NCBI RefSeq assembly: GCF_022965805.1
Contig: NC_133102.1
Coordinates: 3,852,885-3,916,884, forward strand
Direction of reading: 5' to 3'
DNA: 64,000 bases
DNA from: Primulina eburnea
Lineage: Eukaryota; Streptophyta; Magnoliopsida; Lamiales; Gesneriaceae
This document shows positions 1-10,863 of this stretch, in pieces. The notes under the pieces are model-generated. The model saw nothing but the letters and a program-made list of their open reading frames with translations, did not search any database and was not told where the DNA came from. Numbering within the stretch: position 1 is the stretch's first letter; every line of letters begins with the position of its first letter. A program made the position numbers and the translations under genes.

Positions 1-345
1 TATTGGCGAGAATTGTAGTAGGTTAGAGCGTATGAAATCGTCCACTGATTTTTCTATTATGTAATTATCCTCTCGCACCTTGTAACTGTATTTGTCATCC
101 GTATTATGCATCAAGGCTACCATCCTTTCAGCCACTAATTTCATGGAGATGTCCATCAACTTTGTCTGCCCATCAAACTGTATGCCACATTTTGTTTGCA
201 AGCTCACACAAGTAAGATAATCATGTCTAGGCTGTGATGCACAATACTTCCCACATGCAGGTCCCAATTTATGTGATATCAAGTCATCTGTGTTATCGAG
301 TGACGTCTCATTCTTAATTTCGCCCGGTTTAGTTTCTGCTTCTCT
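1..345 (-). CDS. Partial open frame, unrecognised protein, cut by window edge
   Basis: Reading the minus strand from about 345 down to base 1 gives roughly 115 codons without a stop. The frame continues off the left edge. The composition looks coding: mixed charged and hydrophobic residues and a cysteine group (ACGKYC, then YLTC, then TKCG). There is no in-frame ATG near its right end. A TGA lies just upstream at about 349-351, so the frame probably starts at a splice acceptor near 330-345 and is an internal exon. I do not recognise the family. It could be an exon of the neighbouring gene or part of a transposon protein. No function is assigned. Confidence 0.4.
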
Positions 346-364
346 ATGGCTGGATCATTGTTCT

Positions 365-1655
365 AAATGACGGTTGAGACGGTCGCCTATGCGGTAGGCG
401 GTACTCGATTGCCCCGCATTTGTCTAAGACAGTCTCTATAGGCGGTCTAAAGCTATTCGGCGGGCAAGATGCTCTGGCAAGCGGCGGAGATGGTGGAGGC
501 GGCCAAACAGTTAGGCGAGACAGTCAATGATTTAAAAATCTTAGTCAACCGTCAAAGTCAATTAATTTAAAAATCAGTCAAATTCAATCAATTTAAAAAA
601 CCTAGATATAATAAAAAAACATCTCACTTCTTTTGTATTTATTTTGGGTTTCAAGTGTCCTCCACCCGCATCAAACCGCATCCAACCATCGTCGGCATCG
701 GCCACCACCTTAATTATCTTGGTAGTTTGCATTTATATATTTATTTGCACTTTGTCTAGATTGTATTAGAAAGAAATTTAATGAGACAGAGAGATTGAGT
801 ATACGGTACTATTAGGTGTCATACAGGACGTGCGTTTGGAGTAGGGTGTTGAGGACTATAGATTTTGGTTGGGGGAGTCATCAGGATTGTTTTCTGTAAA
901 ATCTTTTTATAAGTTATTTTTTCCCACTAATGCTTCAAATTCATTCACACACTGTCATAACATTTGGAAAGTACCTGTCCCACCGAAAGTTCAAGTTTTT
1001 TCGTGGATTGTGGCTTTGAGGAAGTTACAAACTTGCAATTCAGTGCAAAGAAGATGGCCGACCTCTGCCTTATGCCCACATTGGTGTTGCTTGTGTCGAA
1101 GAGAAGAATAAACTCAGGATCATATACTACTATATTGTTCTTTCTCACACAACATTTGGCTAAACGCATTAAAAGAGATGGATTTGGTATGGGCGTTCCC
1201 GGGACAGGCAAGAGATATGTTTGATATAGAACCCAATTTCCAAACAGGGAGAAAACATCTCAGGTTCTGGTATGTGATCGTTCATTGTATATTCTGGTCC
1301 ATTTGGTTGGATAGGAATGCAAGAATTTTTGAAGACAAGTCCGAGTCGGTTCAAGAAGTATGGGATAAAATAAAATTCCGAGTTGCGAGTTGGTCAACGA
1401 TAGTGCTAGAATACAAACATCTTTGTATCTCTGATTTAGTTAGGTATTGAAAATTTGCATGGTCATGATTATGAAGTTGTAGGTTTGATTGTAGGCGTGG
1501 ATTACTTATCCGCTCTATGTAACCAATCATTGACATTAATAAAAATTGTTTCCTATCAAAAACAATTATATATAAGTACCTATGAAAAATTGCTAAAAAA
1601 ATTCAACCACCTAGGCGGCCGAGGCAGTAGTAAGCGCCCCGCCACCGCCTCTTTT
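365..1655. repeat. GC-rich segments flanking a LINE tail
   Basis: Two short GC-rich blocks (about 370-530 and 1605-1650), full of GGCGG and CCGCC words, stand out from the AT-rich surroundings. They bracket the LINE remnant at 860-1560. Such GGCGG-rich ends are common on non-autonomous hAT elements. I cannot define exact inverted ends or a target duplication, so the two blocks may be unrelated. Confidence 0.3.
860..1560 (+). mobile_element. LINE (non-LTR retrotransposon) 3' tail remnant
   Basis: The plus strand encodes the zinc-binding reverse-transcriptase domain that ends plant L1-type LINE polyproteins. It begins near 869 (GLFSVKSFYKLFF, then a WKVPVPPKVQVFSW core). After a frameshift near 1110-1180 it resumes with [16 protein letters not shown] and EVWDKIKFRV, up to about 1450. 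The sequence then runs into a 3' UTR-like stretch ending near 1560. The reverse transcriptase and endonuclease parts are missing, as expected of a 5'-truncated LINE insertion. The reading frame is broken, so it is dead. A second related tail lies at 44040-44420 on the opposite strand. Confidence 0.8.
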
Positions 1656-1989
1656 TATTCACAACACTGGGTCGGTCTTTTCCTCTTGGCATGTAGTTAT
1701 GGATTGGCATGTAGTTATGGAATCCATATTGAAACTCGAACTCCCACTTGTAGGCTCGGGATCACCAATATTCCTTTGGGACAATTGATCGAACAGGTGG
1801 GGATGGTCAAATCTTCTGGTCGACATGGGCTTATTTCCTTTTTCCAATTGATTTCTCTTACTCCTCTTCAGCCATAAATAAGATATTCTGTTTGCTTCTA
1901 TGCTGTATCCACCTATCTGTCATCTTCAGAAATGTTGCTTGAATTGTGATAAGAAACCTCAAACTCACATAGACCAAATATCGTTTTTC

Positions 1990-2700
1990 CAATGCAATTA
2001 AGAATTTCTTCCAATGGTAATTAATTGATTTCGACTCATCAAATCATACCAATCCAAAGCAACACCGTCCAAATGAAAATAAGCAATCTCTAAGCGTCGC
2101 AAGTCTGCAATACTATAGAAATTGAAATACCTCTGAATGCGAGCAATCCAAGCCGACGAATTTTCGCCAGAAATCGTGGGACATCGAGTCGTACAGATTT
2201 TAGTTGATTGGTGGAATCGGGAACCGTAAGTTGCCATGACTTTTGAAGATTAATGCGACTTTTGAAGATTAATGCTCGTCGGTGAAGGCGGTTGCTGTGC
2301 CGAAGGATTATGTGGAATTCTGCGAATGTGCTGCTCCAAATTTGCATTTAAATTTGCTTCTCGATCTGGATGGCATGGTTTTCTTGTAATGCAGTAACTT
2401 TTGATAAAATGTCCTCTAATTGGGTTTCACACATTTCTTCCGCCATGATCGAATCAATCAGCGCAACGAGAGCACAAAATGTTAAGAGTGGTTAGTTCGA
2501 GTCAGTCGGACTCCTAAGAAAGGGTTGAGGATTGAGAGAGAAGACCTCAAGATGCAAGAAATTTGTATTGGCATATATGTTGAATGATCATAAATGAGAG
2601 TCTTTGTCCTATTTATATCCTTTGGTACTACAATAACTATGATAATCATTCTTTCCATTATTTCTTTTACAATCACATGAAACTAGACTAACTTGTTTAG
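1990..2700 (-). mobile_element. Ty3/Gypsy retrotransposon fragment (LTR end, leader, gag start)
   Basis: On the minus strand, from right to left, there is an LTR-like stretch with a TATAAATAG box near 2615, then a leader. A gag frame follows, starting with ATG near 2445 (MAEEMCETQLEDILSK). The gag core is clear: SGENSSAWIARIQRYFNFY and LEIAYFHLDGVALDWYDLM, typical of the Ty3/Gypsy gag domain. The frame is broken by a stop after about 32 codons and by a frameshift, so no full gag is encoded. Protease, reverse transcriptase and integrase are absent. It is a truncated dead element upstream of the phosphoglucomutase-family gene. Confidence 0.75.
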
Positions 2701-3393
2701 CCTTCGAATCCTCTTATCCCTGACTCATTTGTTCCGCACCCGTATGAGTCCGTATCAGTATTCCTCTTAGAAAAAAGAATTAGAAGAAACCCTTTTCCAG
2801 CTAGACAGTTTGATAGCTGAGGATCGTAAGTGAAAGTTATTGGAATCAAACCTATGCATTTGATTAAAATGTGCAATTCTGCATACAAGAAGCAGTCTGG
2901 CGTCCATCTTTTAAGTAACTGGGGTGCTGAAACGCAACTCTGCAGTCAAATGCAAAATGCATGTTCGGTAAGTTGAACTACCTAAAAATTTTGTGTGTAG
3001 ATCCACTGGAGATGGGAACAAGTGATATCTTAAACTCAGCTCTGGAACTGCTTGTAATGATACCTTTTACTGAGCTTGTGGATTACAATCATTTCACCAT
3101 TCTACGCGTCCTGGGTCATCATTTTATTGACAGATCACTTCATTATAGCTTCAAAACTGCAGGAGGCTATATCACTTTTTTCAGCGTTTTGCTTCTAAGA
3201 GTCGAACAAATAGATGAGCATTGGTATTCTGAAACTATGATTTACCTTTTTGTTTTTTGTAATAATTTGTTTACAATTTAGATTGCTCTCTTTTAAGGGG
3301 AGGGGGTTACATAGTTTTATCCCGTTCAAATATTTGATCTTTATCATTTTTTTTCCTGTCAATTTAATTTTTGTGGGTTTAAAGGTCGAGAAT

Positions 3394-3461
3394 AATTTAT
3401 TTAATTCCTAATACAGAATCTTAATGCAATTTATTTAATTCCTAATACAGAATCTTAATGC
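3394..3461 (+). repeat. Perfect 34-bp tandem duplication at an intron acceptor
   Basis: The 34 bases at 3394-3427 are repeated exactly at 3428-3461. The next bases form the TTTCAG acceptor of the exon at 3470. The duplication has doubled the sequence just upstream of the 3' splice site. Confidence 0.9.
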
Positions 3462-3469
3462 AATTTCAG

Positions 3470-6400
3470 GATGCTGTATCTCGAGGTCTAGCTGGGGCTG
3501 ATTTTCATGTTATTCAATACGGGTATGTGATGCTTCCTGTTTGTGCTAGTTCAAATCTGAGCGAGATGCAAAAATTTACTTTTTACTTGATCAACAACTT
3601 CAGCAGTGGAGGAAAATTCTTCTTATACACGTTGAATTTAAAAGCATGGTTGTTTCACATATATCCATCTTCCCAAAAACAATGCAATCTTATAATTGGA
3701 AGATTTGCCTCTACTGTAAGATGGAATATAAATTCAAGCATCCACGTTGCACTGCCACAGCAAAGGACACAGAATCTCATGATTTGCATTGTATATTATC
3801 CATCACTTGGTGATATAATCAACTCATGATTTTATGAATGGAGATGCTGTTGTGCTTCGTGAACTTCTGTGCTTCCTGATCCATCACTTGTTGATATAAT
3901 CAACTCATGATTTTATGAATGGAGATGCTGTTGTGCTTCGTGAACTTCAGTTCTCTGTTCTTTCTGGTCAACCACTGTCTAAGCATTTAGTTTTTCAGGA
4001 ATTATGTAACTGCAAACCTCGGTGGCCATGCTTTTGTGTGTTGTTTTAGAAAAAAGACTTTCTTCTTCCTGTTACCTTCCATGCAAGCACTCTTTGGTTG
4101 AGCCACCACTACAGCAGCATGATATAATATTGCTAACATTTCTGCTTTTGCAGATTAGCATCCACACCAGCAATGTTCAATAGCACTCTCACCAGTAATG
4201 AAGACGTTCAATGCCCAGTTGATGGATCTATAATGATTACGGGTCGGCCGATTAATTTTATGCTTCTTTTGATCTAACCTATAACAAATTTAATATTATA
4301 ACAACTTAAATAGACCTGGGATAGCCAGTTGTAGGCTAGACTTACACAAAGTGTTGAACAATCTGTTTTGCTCAAAGAAGCTCGATTACAATTTCAAATG
4401 TTGCGGTTAAAAAGGCATGTTGTACCTGCTTTAGAATTTTAGTTATATATCGACGTTTCATGCTGGAATAGTTGTGATCCTGTTTTTGTCTGGAACAGCT
4501 AGTCATCTTCCCTACAACCGGAATGGATTCAAGTTCTTTACCAATGCTGGCGGACTTGGGAAAGCCGATATCAAAGTTATATTGGAGCGTGCTGCTGAGA
4601 TATATAAAAACATCACAGATGAAGGTTTGAGGGATGCAGAAAGGAAAGCGACACAAGCTGTGAAAAAGGTGGACTACATGACTATTTATTCATCTAATCT
4701 GGTAGCAGCAGTTCGTGATTCTGCAGGGAATATAGGTATAATATCGGACATAATCCTTGGTATGTAGATCGTAAGACACTGCATTTTTTTAGGAAAAAAT
4801 AAGTAACTTTAGATTAGCACTCACATTCCAGCAGTAAGTGGTGCTTCTCTTTATACGGATGAGCAGAGGCAGATCTACATCACCCCCAAATTCTTTTAAA
4901 TTTTTTATTACTATACACAAATATTTTTGTCTAGTGTGTGTATATATATATATATGTATATATATATATTAGTAAAATAGTTTAAGTGATTTCCATTTTC
5001 AAGTTTGTTTTAAAACACTATTTCTTTGTGCTAGAAGTATTTGGTTTGATTAATTGATAGTCCTCATTTCCATTTTCATTTTTTAAAACTTTTTAAATTT
5101 ATTTGTTCTTCTTCATTTTTTCAATTAGACCAATTTCAATATCTATTATTGAACTCAAATTGAACATTTGTTTAGTTGACTGAATTTTTGTCTTTATGAT
5201 ATATTGACGTTAAATGAGGGCATCTCCTGTGAAATCAAAACCCAACTTTTTTAATTTTATTGTCACTCATTTTTTTGTATTGAAAAAGATTTAAAAATTT
5301 GTTAAAAGATAATTTCTGGACTTTACATTAAATTTTAAAATTAAGTTGTAAAATGACACCAAAATAAAGAGAATGAAAAAAAAAGAAATGAAGGTTTTTA
5401 TTGAGTTAAAATTTGATTTCGCTAGCAGCGATAGATCTCCGTGACCCTCGAAATTTTTTAAAACCATATTGCTATATAAAATCCCAGATCTGCCCCCGCG
5501 AATGATGTTATTATGTTCCTATCATTGGAGTCTGTCGACCCTCTTCCCCCAACCCCCCGACTGTTTAATAATGGAGCATTCCTGTTGACCTTACGCGTGT
5601 CAGTAATTACCATGTTGAAATCCACTTCATGATTTAAAAGGCACGTAGATCTTGTTCATCGTTATTAATTATTTGATCTCACTTTCAGAGAAGCCCCTTG
5701 AGGGACTCCATATAGTTGTGGATGCTGGAAATGGGGCTGGAGGATTCTTTGCCGTAAGTATGGACTGTTTTATTTTTTTTATTAATTTTAATCATCTCTT
5801 GCCTGTTTTCTGCACACATTCTCCAAAGGTGTTAGATTTTATGAAGCATGAGAAATAAAATAGGAGTGAGCGGAGGATCATGGAATCTTTAATAGCATTT
5901 CCTGTAGTAAATTAACTAATAACGAATGAGTCCTCTAGGATATTGCAATCTTTTGGTTGTAAACTCGTGCCAAAAATGATGTTGCTCTTTTGTTAAGGAA
6001 TCTCCATGTAGCTCCCCTAATAGCTGTTGTCTCCGGCGTATCAGGGCAAGGTTCTTGAGCCTCTTGGAGCTGTTACTTCTGGAAGTCAGTTCCTAGAGCC
6101 AGATGGTAACTCTAAATTCGAAAGTTCTCATTTATGTAAATGTGTCATGTGCACGAAATGTTTTTGAGCGCTGATGTTATGTTTGTACCTATACCAGGAT
6201 TATTTCCGAATCATATTCCTAATCCGGAGGATAAAGAAGCTATGAAAGCTATCACACGGGCTGTCCTTGAGAACAAAGCAGACTTGGGCATCATCTTTGA
6301 TACTGACGTTGACAGGTACAGGTTGCTGGTCTCTTGTGTTCCTTGGAAACACCTGCTGAATTTTCTGATGAAACATGATATTAGATCTTTTGTTCAGATC

Positions 6401-9400
6401 TGCTGCTGTAGACTCCAGTGGCCGTGAGTTCAATCGGAACCGTTTGATTGCCCTAATCTCTGCTATTGTTTTAGAACAAGTATGTTTTTCTCAATGACTG
6501 TTTCTTGGTTTCTCAGAGAAAGCTTTTCCTATTTTTTTTGTACTTTTGTGTAACAGCATCCAGGGACAACAATTGTCACTGACAGTGTCACGTCAGATGG
6601 ATTGACTGCATTTATCGAAAAGAAACTGGGTAGGATAAATAGTTTCAGAATGATAATTTTTTTGGTTATCATGAAGCTTACACTAATTAATCTTTTCAGG
6701 TGGAAGACACCACAGGTTCAAAAGAGGCTACAAAAATGTAATTGATGAAGCTATTCGTTTGGTAAGTAAAGAATAATATATTAATATGAGTCTGGACCTG
6801 CTGTCTCTATTTGCAATTCTGGGGCTTGGTCACTATCACCTTGAACATTACTTTTGTGCTTGTTTCTGAATATCTTAGTTCTAAAACTAATTATTATTTT
6901 TGAATTTATCCCTTTTCTATACACACCCCTCACCTCCATATCACAGGTTTTGATTTCAATGCAGCAAAAACATAAAAAGATATTGATACAAGTGTATAGA
7001 GAGTCATTAACCTGATTGACTAGTTTATCTTACAGAAAATGGCTGGGGGAAAGAATATTGTATGTGTTGGTTAAAGAAACATGCTCACTTGTTAACTGAT
7101 AAGATTCACCACTCTCTTAGTTTTCTTATTGTGAAATGGGACACATTTTCAACTTAGGCATCATTTAGTGTGAAAGATAAGATTTTGTGTCCTCGCCTCA
7201 TCCAACATCAGTCAGAGTTAAAAAAATTAAGTTATGTATGTCTTTAATTTATTTATCCTAATATCGTACATTATTATCATCTCATCACATGAGCCAAGCG
7301 ATGTCTTAGTTTATAACACGCCATTATTATCCTCAATGATGCACAACACATGAGCTATCACATATCCTGACTCGAGTCAATATTTAAGATGGGAGTTTGA
7401 ACCATATGATCACAATTTCAATGTCTGATGGTAATTTTTGTAATAGTTAAGTATTTAATTCAGGGATATTATTTCCTTCCTTAGTTTTCCATGTCTATCC
7501 ATTAACTTAAATTAGTTTCTTGTGTCAGGTTTTATGCGGGTGGTTGATTTGGCCATCTCTGGTGTCCTTTTATTTTTTATTTTTGAGAGAGAGAGAGAGA
7601 CGAGGGGGATCGAGGGTCGGGGCTGGGGCTTTTAAAGACTTTCGTGGTGCATAATTATGGAAATATGAAATTCAAACACAGCTGACAGTCATGACTTTCA
7701 TACAGGGGTCATCCAACTGTTTTGATATTTCAAATATGTATATATAAGCTTAAAGGACTAATGCCGCTGGTTAAATTGTGGCAGAACTCTGTTGGAGAGG
7801 AGTCACATTTGGCTATTGAAACGAGTGGTCATGGAGCTCTTAAGGAGAATAATTGGCTCGACGACGGTGCATACCTCATGGTAGGTTCTTATCATCCCGG
7901 TTATTGATTTTTAGTCATCAAAGGTCCATCCCATATTTGCCTTCTAACCTGCTATGAACAAAGGCAACTGCTAATTCTTTGTTTCCATGAAAATTTATAG
8001 CTCAATAGTCCCTTGAATCTCAATATGAAGCATTCCTTTTTGTTTTGTACTTCTTTATCGATTGTAGGTCAAGATTTTAAACAAACTTGCATCAGCTAAA
8101 GCTTCTGGAGTTGGTGGTGGCAGCAAGGTTTTGACAGATTTGGTGGATGGTCTAGAGGAACCAGGGGTTGCTGTTGAACTTAGACTCAAAATCAATCAGA
8201 ATCATGAAGATCTTAGAGGAGGGTGAGCTTCTCTACACCTTACTGTGAAACTTTTCTCCTGTGATTCATTAAACATTGATATTGATGTATTGCAGATCTT
8301 TCCACGAATATGGAGAGTCAGTGCTACAGCACTTGTCAAACATCACTGATTCAGACCCAAACCTTCAGAAAGCCCCTGTTAACTACGAAGGAGTAAGTAG
8401 CTGACATAGTTGTCAATCACTCATAGCGCTCCGTAGCGCAAAGGTTGCCCATGGCTATAGCGCATAGCGAATAGCGTAGCGAGGGTTATTTGAAAGTAAT
8501 GCGCACAAGTATATAAATATATAATATATAGCATATAGTAACATCAATTCAAAAACCTTAATTTCCAGCATAATATTCCATCAGCTTTAATTGTAAAATA
8601 CTAAAACTTGAAATTATTTTAAGTTTTTTCATTGAAATATCATAGAAGACACAAAAATAAAGCAAGAAATGCAGAAAAATATAATTTTCCAGCAAAACCC
8701 TACCTAAGTACATGCAAAAAAAACCAAAATTAGAAAAAAAAAGTACAGAAAATAAGCATGTAACTTCGCTTTGCAATAGCGCCGCTATTTCAGCTATTGC
8801 GATTGTCGTTATAGTGCCAATAACGAGGATAGCGAGCGCTATTGGAAAGTCCATAGCACATAGCGGTCCATAGCGATGTGGTGTCGCTTCGCCACGCTAT
8901 TCGCTATAGCGAGGGCTACGGGGGCTATTGACAACTATGGTAGCTGAAACTATTGGTTATTTAATATCTCAGCTTATGTGTTGTTACGAGAAAGGAATAT
9001 CAATTCTAAGTCAACTCTTGACAGTTCTATTAAGTTATGTTCGTTTCACTTCAGTGCATTGCGATTACACTTTAGCTACAAAAATGATCTCATTATTGAA
9101 TCACAATCTTGCTGTAATTTATCCTCTAAATATAGTCGTCATGAAACAAAATATAAATTTTCATATTGAGATCACGTAATTTGATCATAGAATATGTTGA
9201 TCCCTACTATATCACATTGGCTTGATTGCAAAGAACCGTGCTTACATTTTCAACAGAAAACCTTGGCAATGCGGTGTTTGGTAATGCTTGCACAATTAAA
9301 CAACTCAAAATTTTGTTTTGTTTGTTTGTTTGTTTGTTTTTTTAATTTTACAATATATGTGTATATATGATCTATGTGGAATTGGGGTTTGTGTTTTGGT

Positions 9401-9709
9401 ATATTCCTTTAACAATACGTAGTTTCCACTTTCTATGAAAAAAGGTACGAGTTTCGGGCTATGGTGGATGGTTTCTTTTGAGGCTCTCACTTCATGACCC
9501 CGTCTTGCCTCTAAATATTGAGGTGACTGCACCATTCCATAAAGAAGTTACATGGTTGCTTAAAATGCCTGTGACCATACTGATAATAGTAATTCTTGCA
9601 GGCAACAAGCGATGAAGATGCCGTTAAACTTGGTCTTGCTGTTCTTTCTGCTATGAGAGAGTTTCCTGCACTTGATACTTCCACTTTAGACAAATTTGTC
9701 CAAGTATGA
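3470..9709 (+). CDS. Phosphoglucomutase/phosphomannomutase-family protein, 5' exons not seen
   Basis: Thirteen exons: 3470-3522, 4154-4242, 4499-4735, 5689-5753, 6045-6105, 6198-6315, 6398-6479, 6557-6629, 6700-6761, 7785-7880, 8068-8222, 8296-8392, 9602-9709 (TGA). They join in frame. The product matches the plant alpha-D-phosphohexomutase branch typified by Arabidopsis AT1G70820. Family landmarks are present: the phosphoserine loop MITASHLPYNRNGFKFF, the metal loop DTDVDR, and the sugar loop ETSGHGALKEN. Members move phosphate within a sugar phosphate through a phosphoserine enzyme. The exact substrate of this branch is not settled by sequence. The first exon seen starts at DAVSRGLAG. The roughly 150 residues that should precede it, including the usual GHDSR segment, are absent from the 3.4 kb upstream, which holds LINE and Gypsy debris. 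The gene may be 5'-truncated or may have a very long first intron. Confidence 0.85.
3801..3948 (+). repeat. Tandem duplication, 81-bp period, in an intron
   Basis: About 67 bases starting at 3801 (CATCACTTG...) recur from 3882 with one mismatch, at a period of 81. It lies in the first visible intron of the phosphoglucomutase-family gene and has no visible coding role. Confidence 0.85.
4868..5494. repeat. Possible MITE-like insert with GGCAGATCT ends
   Basis: GGCAGATCT at 4868-4876 faces AGATCTGCC at 5486-5494 across a very AT-rich interior that includes a short (AT)n run near 4940-4970. A plant non-autonomous element would look like this. No target duplication is clear, so the call is weak. 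It sits in the intron 4736-5688. Confidence 0.3.
8405..8939. mobile_element. hAT-type MITE, 535 bp, intact ends
   Basis: A perfect 13-bp terminal inverted repeat (CATAGTTGTCAAT at 8405-8417, its complement at 8927-8939) bounds the element. It is flanked by an exact 8-bp duplication GTAGCTGA (8397-8404 and 8940-8947). Eight-base target duplications are the hallmark of the hAT superfamily. Both ends are rich in TAGCG words, the subterminal repeats typical of such elements. The interior is AT-rich and encodes nothing, so it is non-autonomous. It inserted in the intron between the last two exons of the phosphoglucomutase-family gene, 4 bp past the donor GTAA. Confidence 0.93.
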
Positions 9710-10532
9710 TCGACAGATTCCTCAGTGGCTTTTGTTTTGCTACACATTCTCTGCACGTATACAAAAATGCGGTAAAAGACAGACGTCAAGTGACTCAAAT
9801 CCGTGAAGTTTTGCATGATGTGTAATAATGTCGTGTACAATCTGTGGCATACAAATCTATGACTACAAATATTAAACGTTTCGTCGAGGAACATGAATAA
9901 ATTTTACTGCAATTTTGGTTGATCTGATATGTGAGACATGCAGGTTGTTCAATGTTATACATTACATATGTACATGACTTTGGTTTGATCTTCACAAACT
10001 TGAAAAAGTTGTTCCGAATAATCATGACTTTGTCTATATATTTTACGTATTAGATTAAGAATTGAAGGATCTGTAATGTGAGAACTGACTCAAAAGATCT
10101 TAATTTTTCATGCATCAGAAAACCTAACATCCTTAAATAAAACTTTTTTTTTTAATTAAAAAAACCCAAAGATCCCAAACAATTGGAACTAAATGGCGGT
10201 CTCCCTGTAACAATGGTAACAACAAAGATTAATTTACATGAACTGTACAATTCAATTCTTTTGGTCCTGGATCAGTCCAAGTGTCCTTGACATCCGTAAA
10301 AAGGGTAATCGACATTATACCTACACCGGTGATCTCTTCTGTGGCAATTGCTTGCCCTCATCACAATCAAAGCCATGACCTTGGCTCCCAGATCGCCAGT
10401 AAAACCGACGTTCTATCATTGGGCTAAAAGACCACCGAATTATGAGTAGACTTAGAAGAAATACATTTCACAACCTGCAACTTGTCAAATGTCCATGTAC
10501 ACGAATATTTACACTACTTTCTGTTTTACGGT
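9710..10532. other. 3' flank between two convergent genes, no gene seen
   Basis: This is the AT-rich 3' flank of the phosphoglucomutase-family gene and probably holds its 3' UTR. No supported open frame, RNA gene or repeat was found. Confidence 0.5.
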
Positions 10533-10863
10533 TTAGATGCGTATTATTAGTATCTTTGAATAAGTTTCTGTCATGAAGTTGAAGTGCATATCAGGTGAGG
10601 TTTTAGGCTGAGGCCAAGTTGCATTTTCAGGCACTTTAAATACATTTGAAGCCTAGACTTGCATATAATTTTTTTACTGCAATGTTTAGTACGTCACAGT
10701 GTAATGCGGTTGCACGAAATCCCCAACTTCTGGCATTGGCCTCTGCTTTAGCTACTAGCCTCTTTGCTATTCCCTGTCTACGGTAGCTTTCTCCAACAGC
10801 AACGTTGGATATGTATGCAATACCTTGTCTATACACAATGACATCATATCTCATTCTGACCAA
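10533..10863 (-). pseudogene. GNAT N-acetyltransferase remnant with a 1-bp frameshift
   Basis: The minus strand encodes the heart of a GNAT fold: AYISNVAVGESYRRQGIAKRLV, with the acetyl-CoA loop R-R-x-G-I-A, then ARSWGFRATALHCD and KKLYASLGFKCI. This resembles plant GNAT proteins such as the AT4G28030/AT2G06025 group. The frame stops right after FKCI near 10636. Shifting by one base continues the family's usual C-terminus (KVPENATWPQPKTSPDMHFNF and on) to a TAA at 10533-10535. An extra T in the ATTTAAA run explains the break. The upstream exons that should carry the N-terminal half are not found between 10864 and 12167. It is best read as a decayed partial copy. A living gene with a sequencing error in one base is possible but would still lack its 5' exons. 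Confidence 0.75.

Noticed and set aside
2961..3281. 106-codon frame as a first exon of the phosphoglucomutase-family gene
   Set aside because: Its translation has none of the family's N-terminal features and no suitable donor joins it to 3470.
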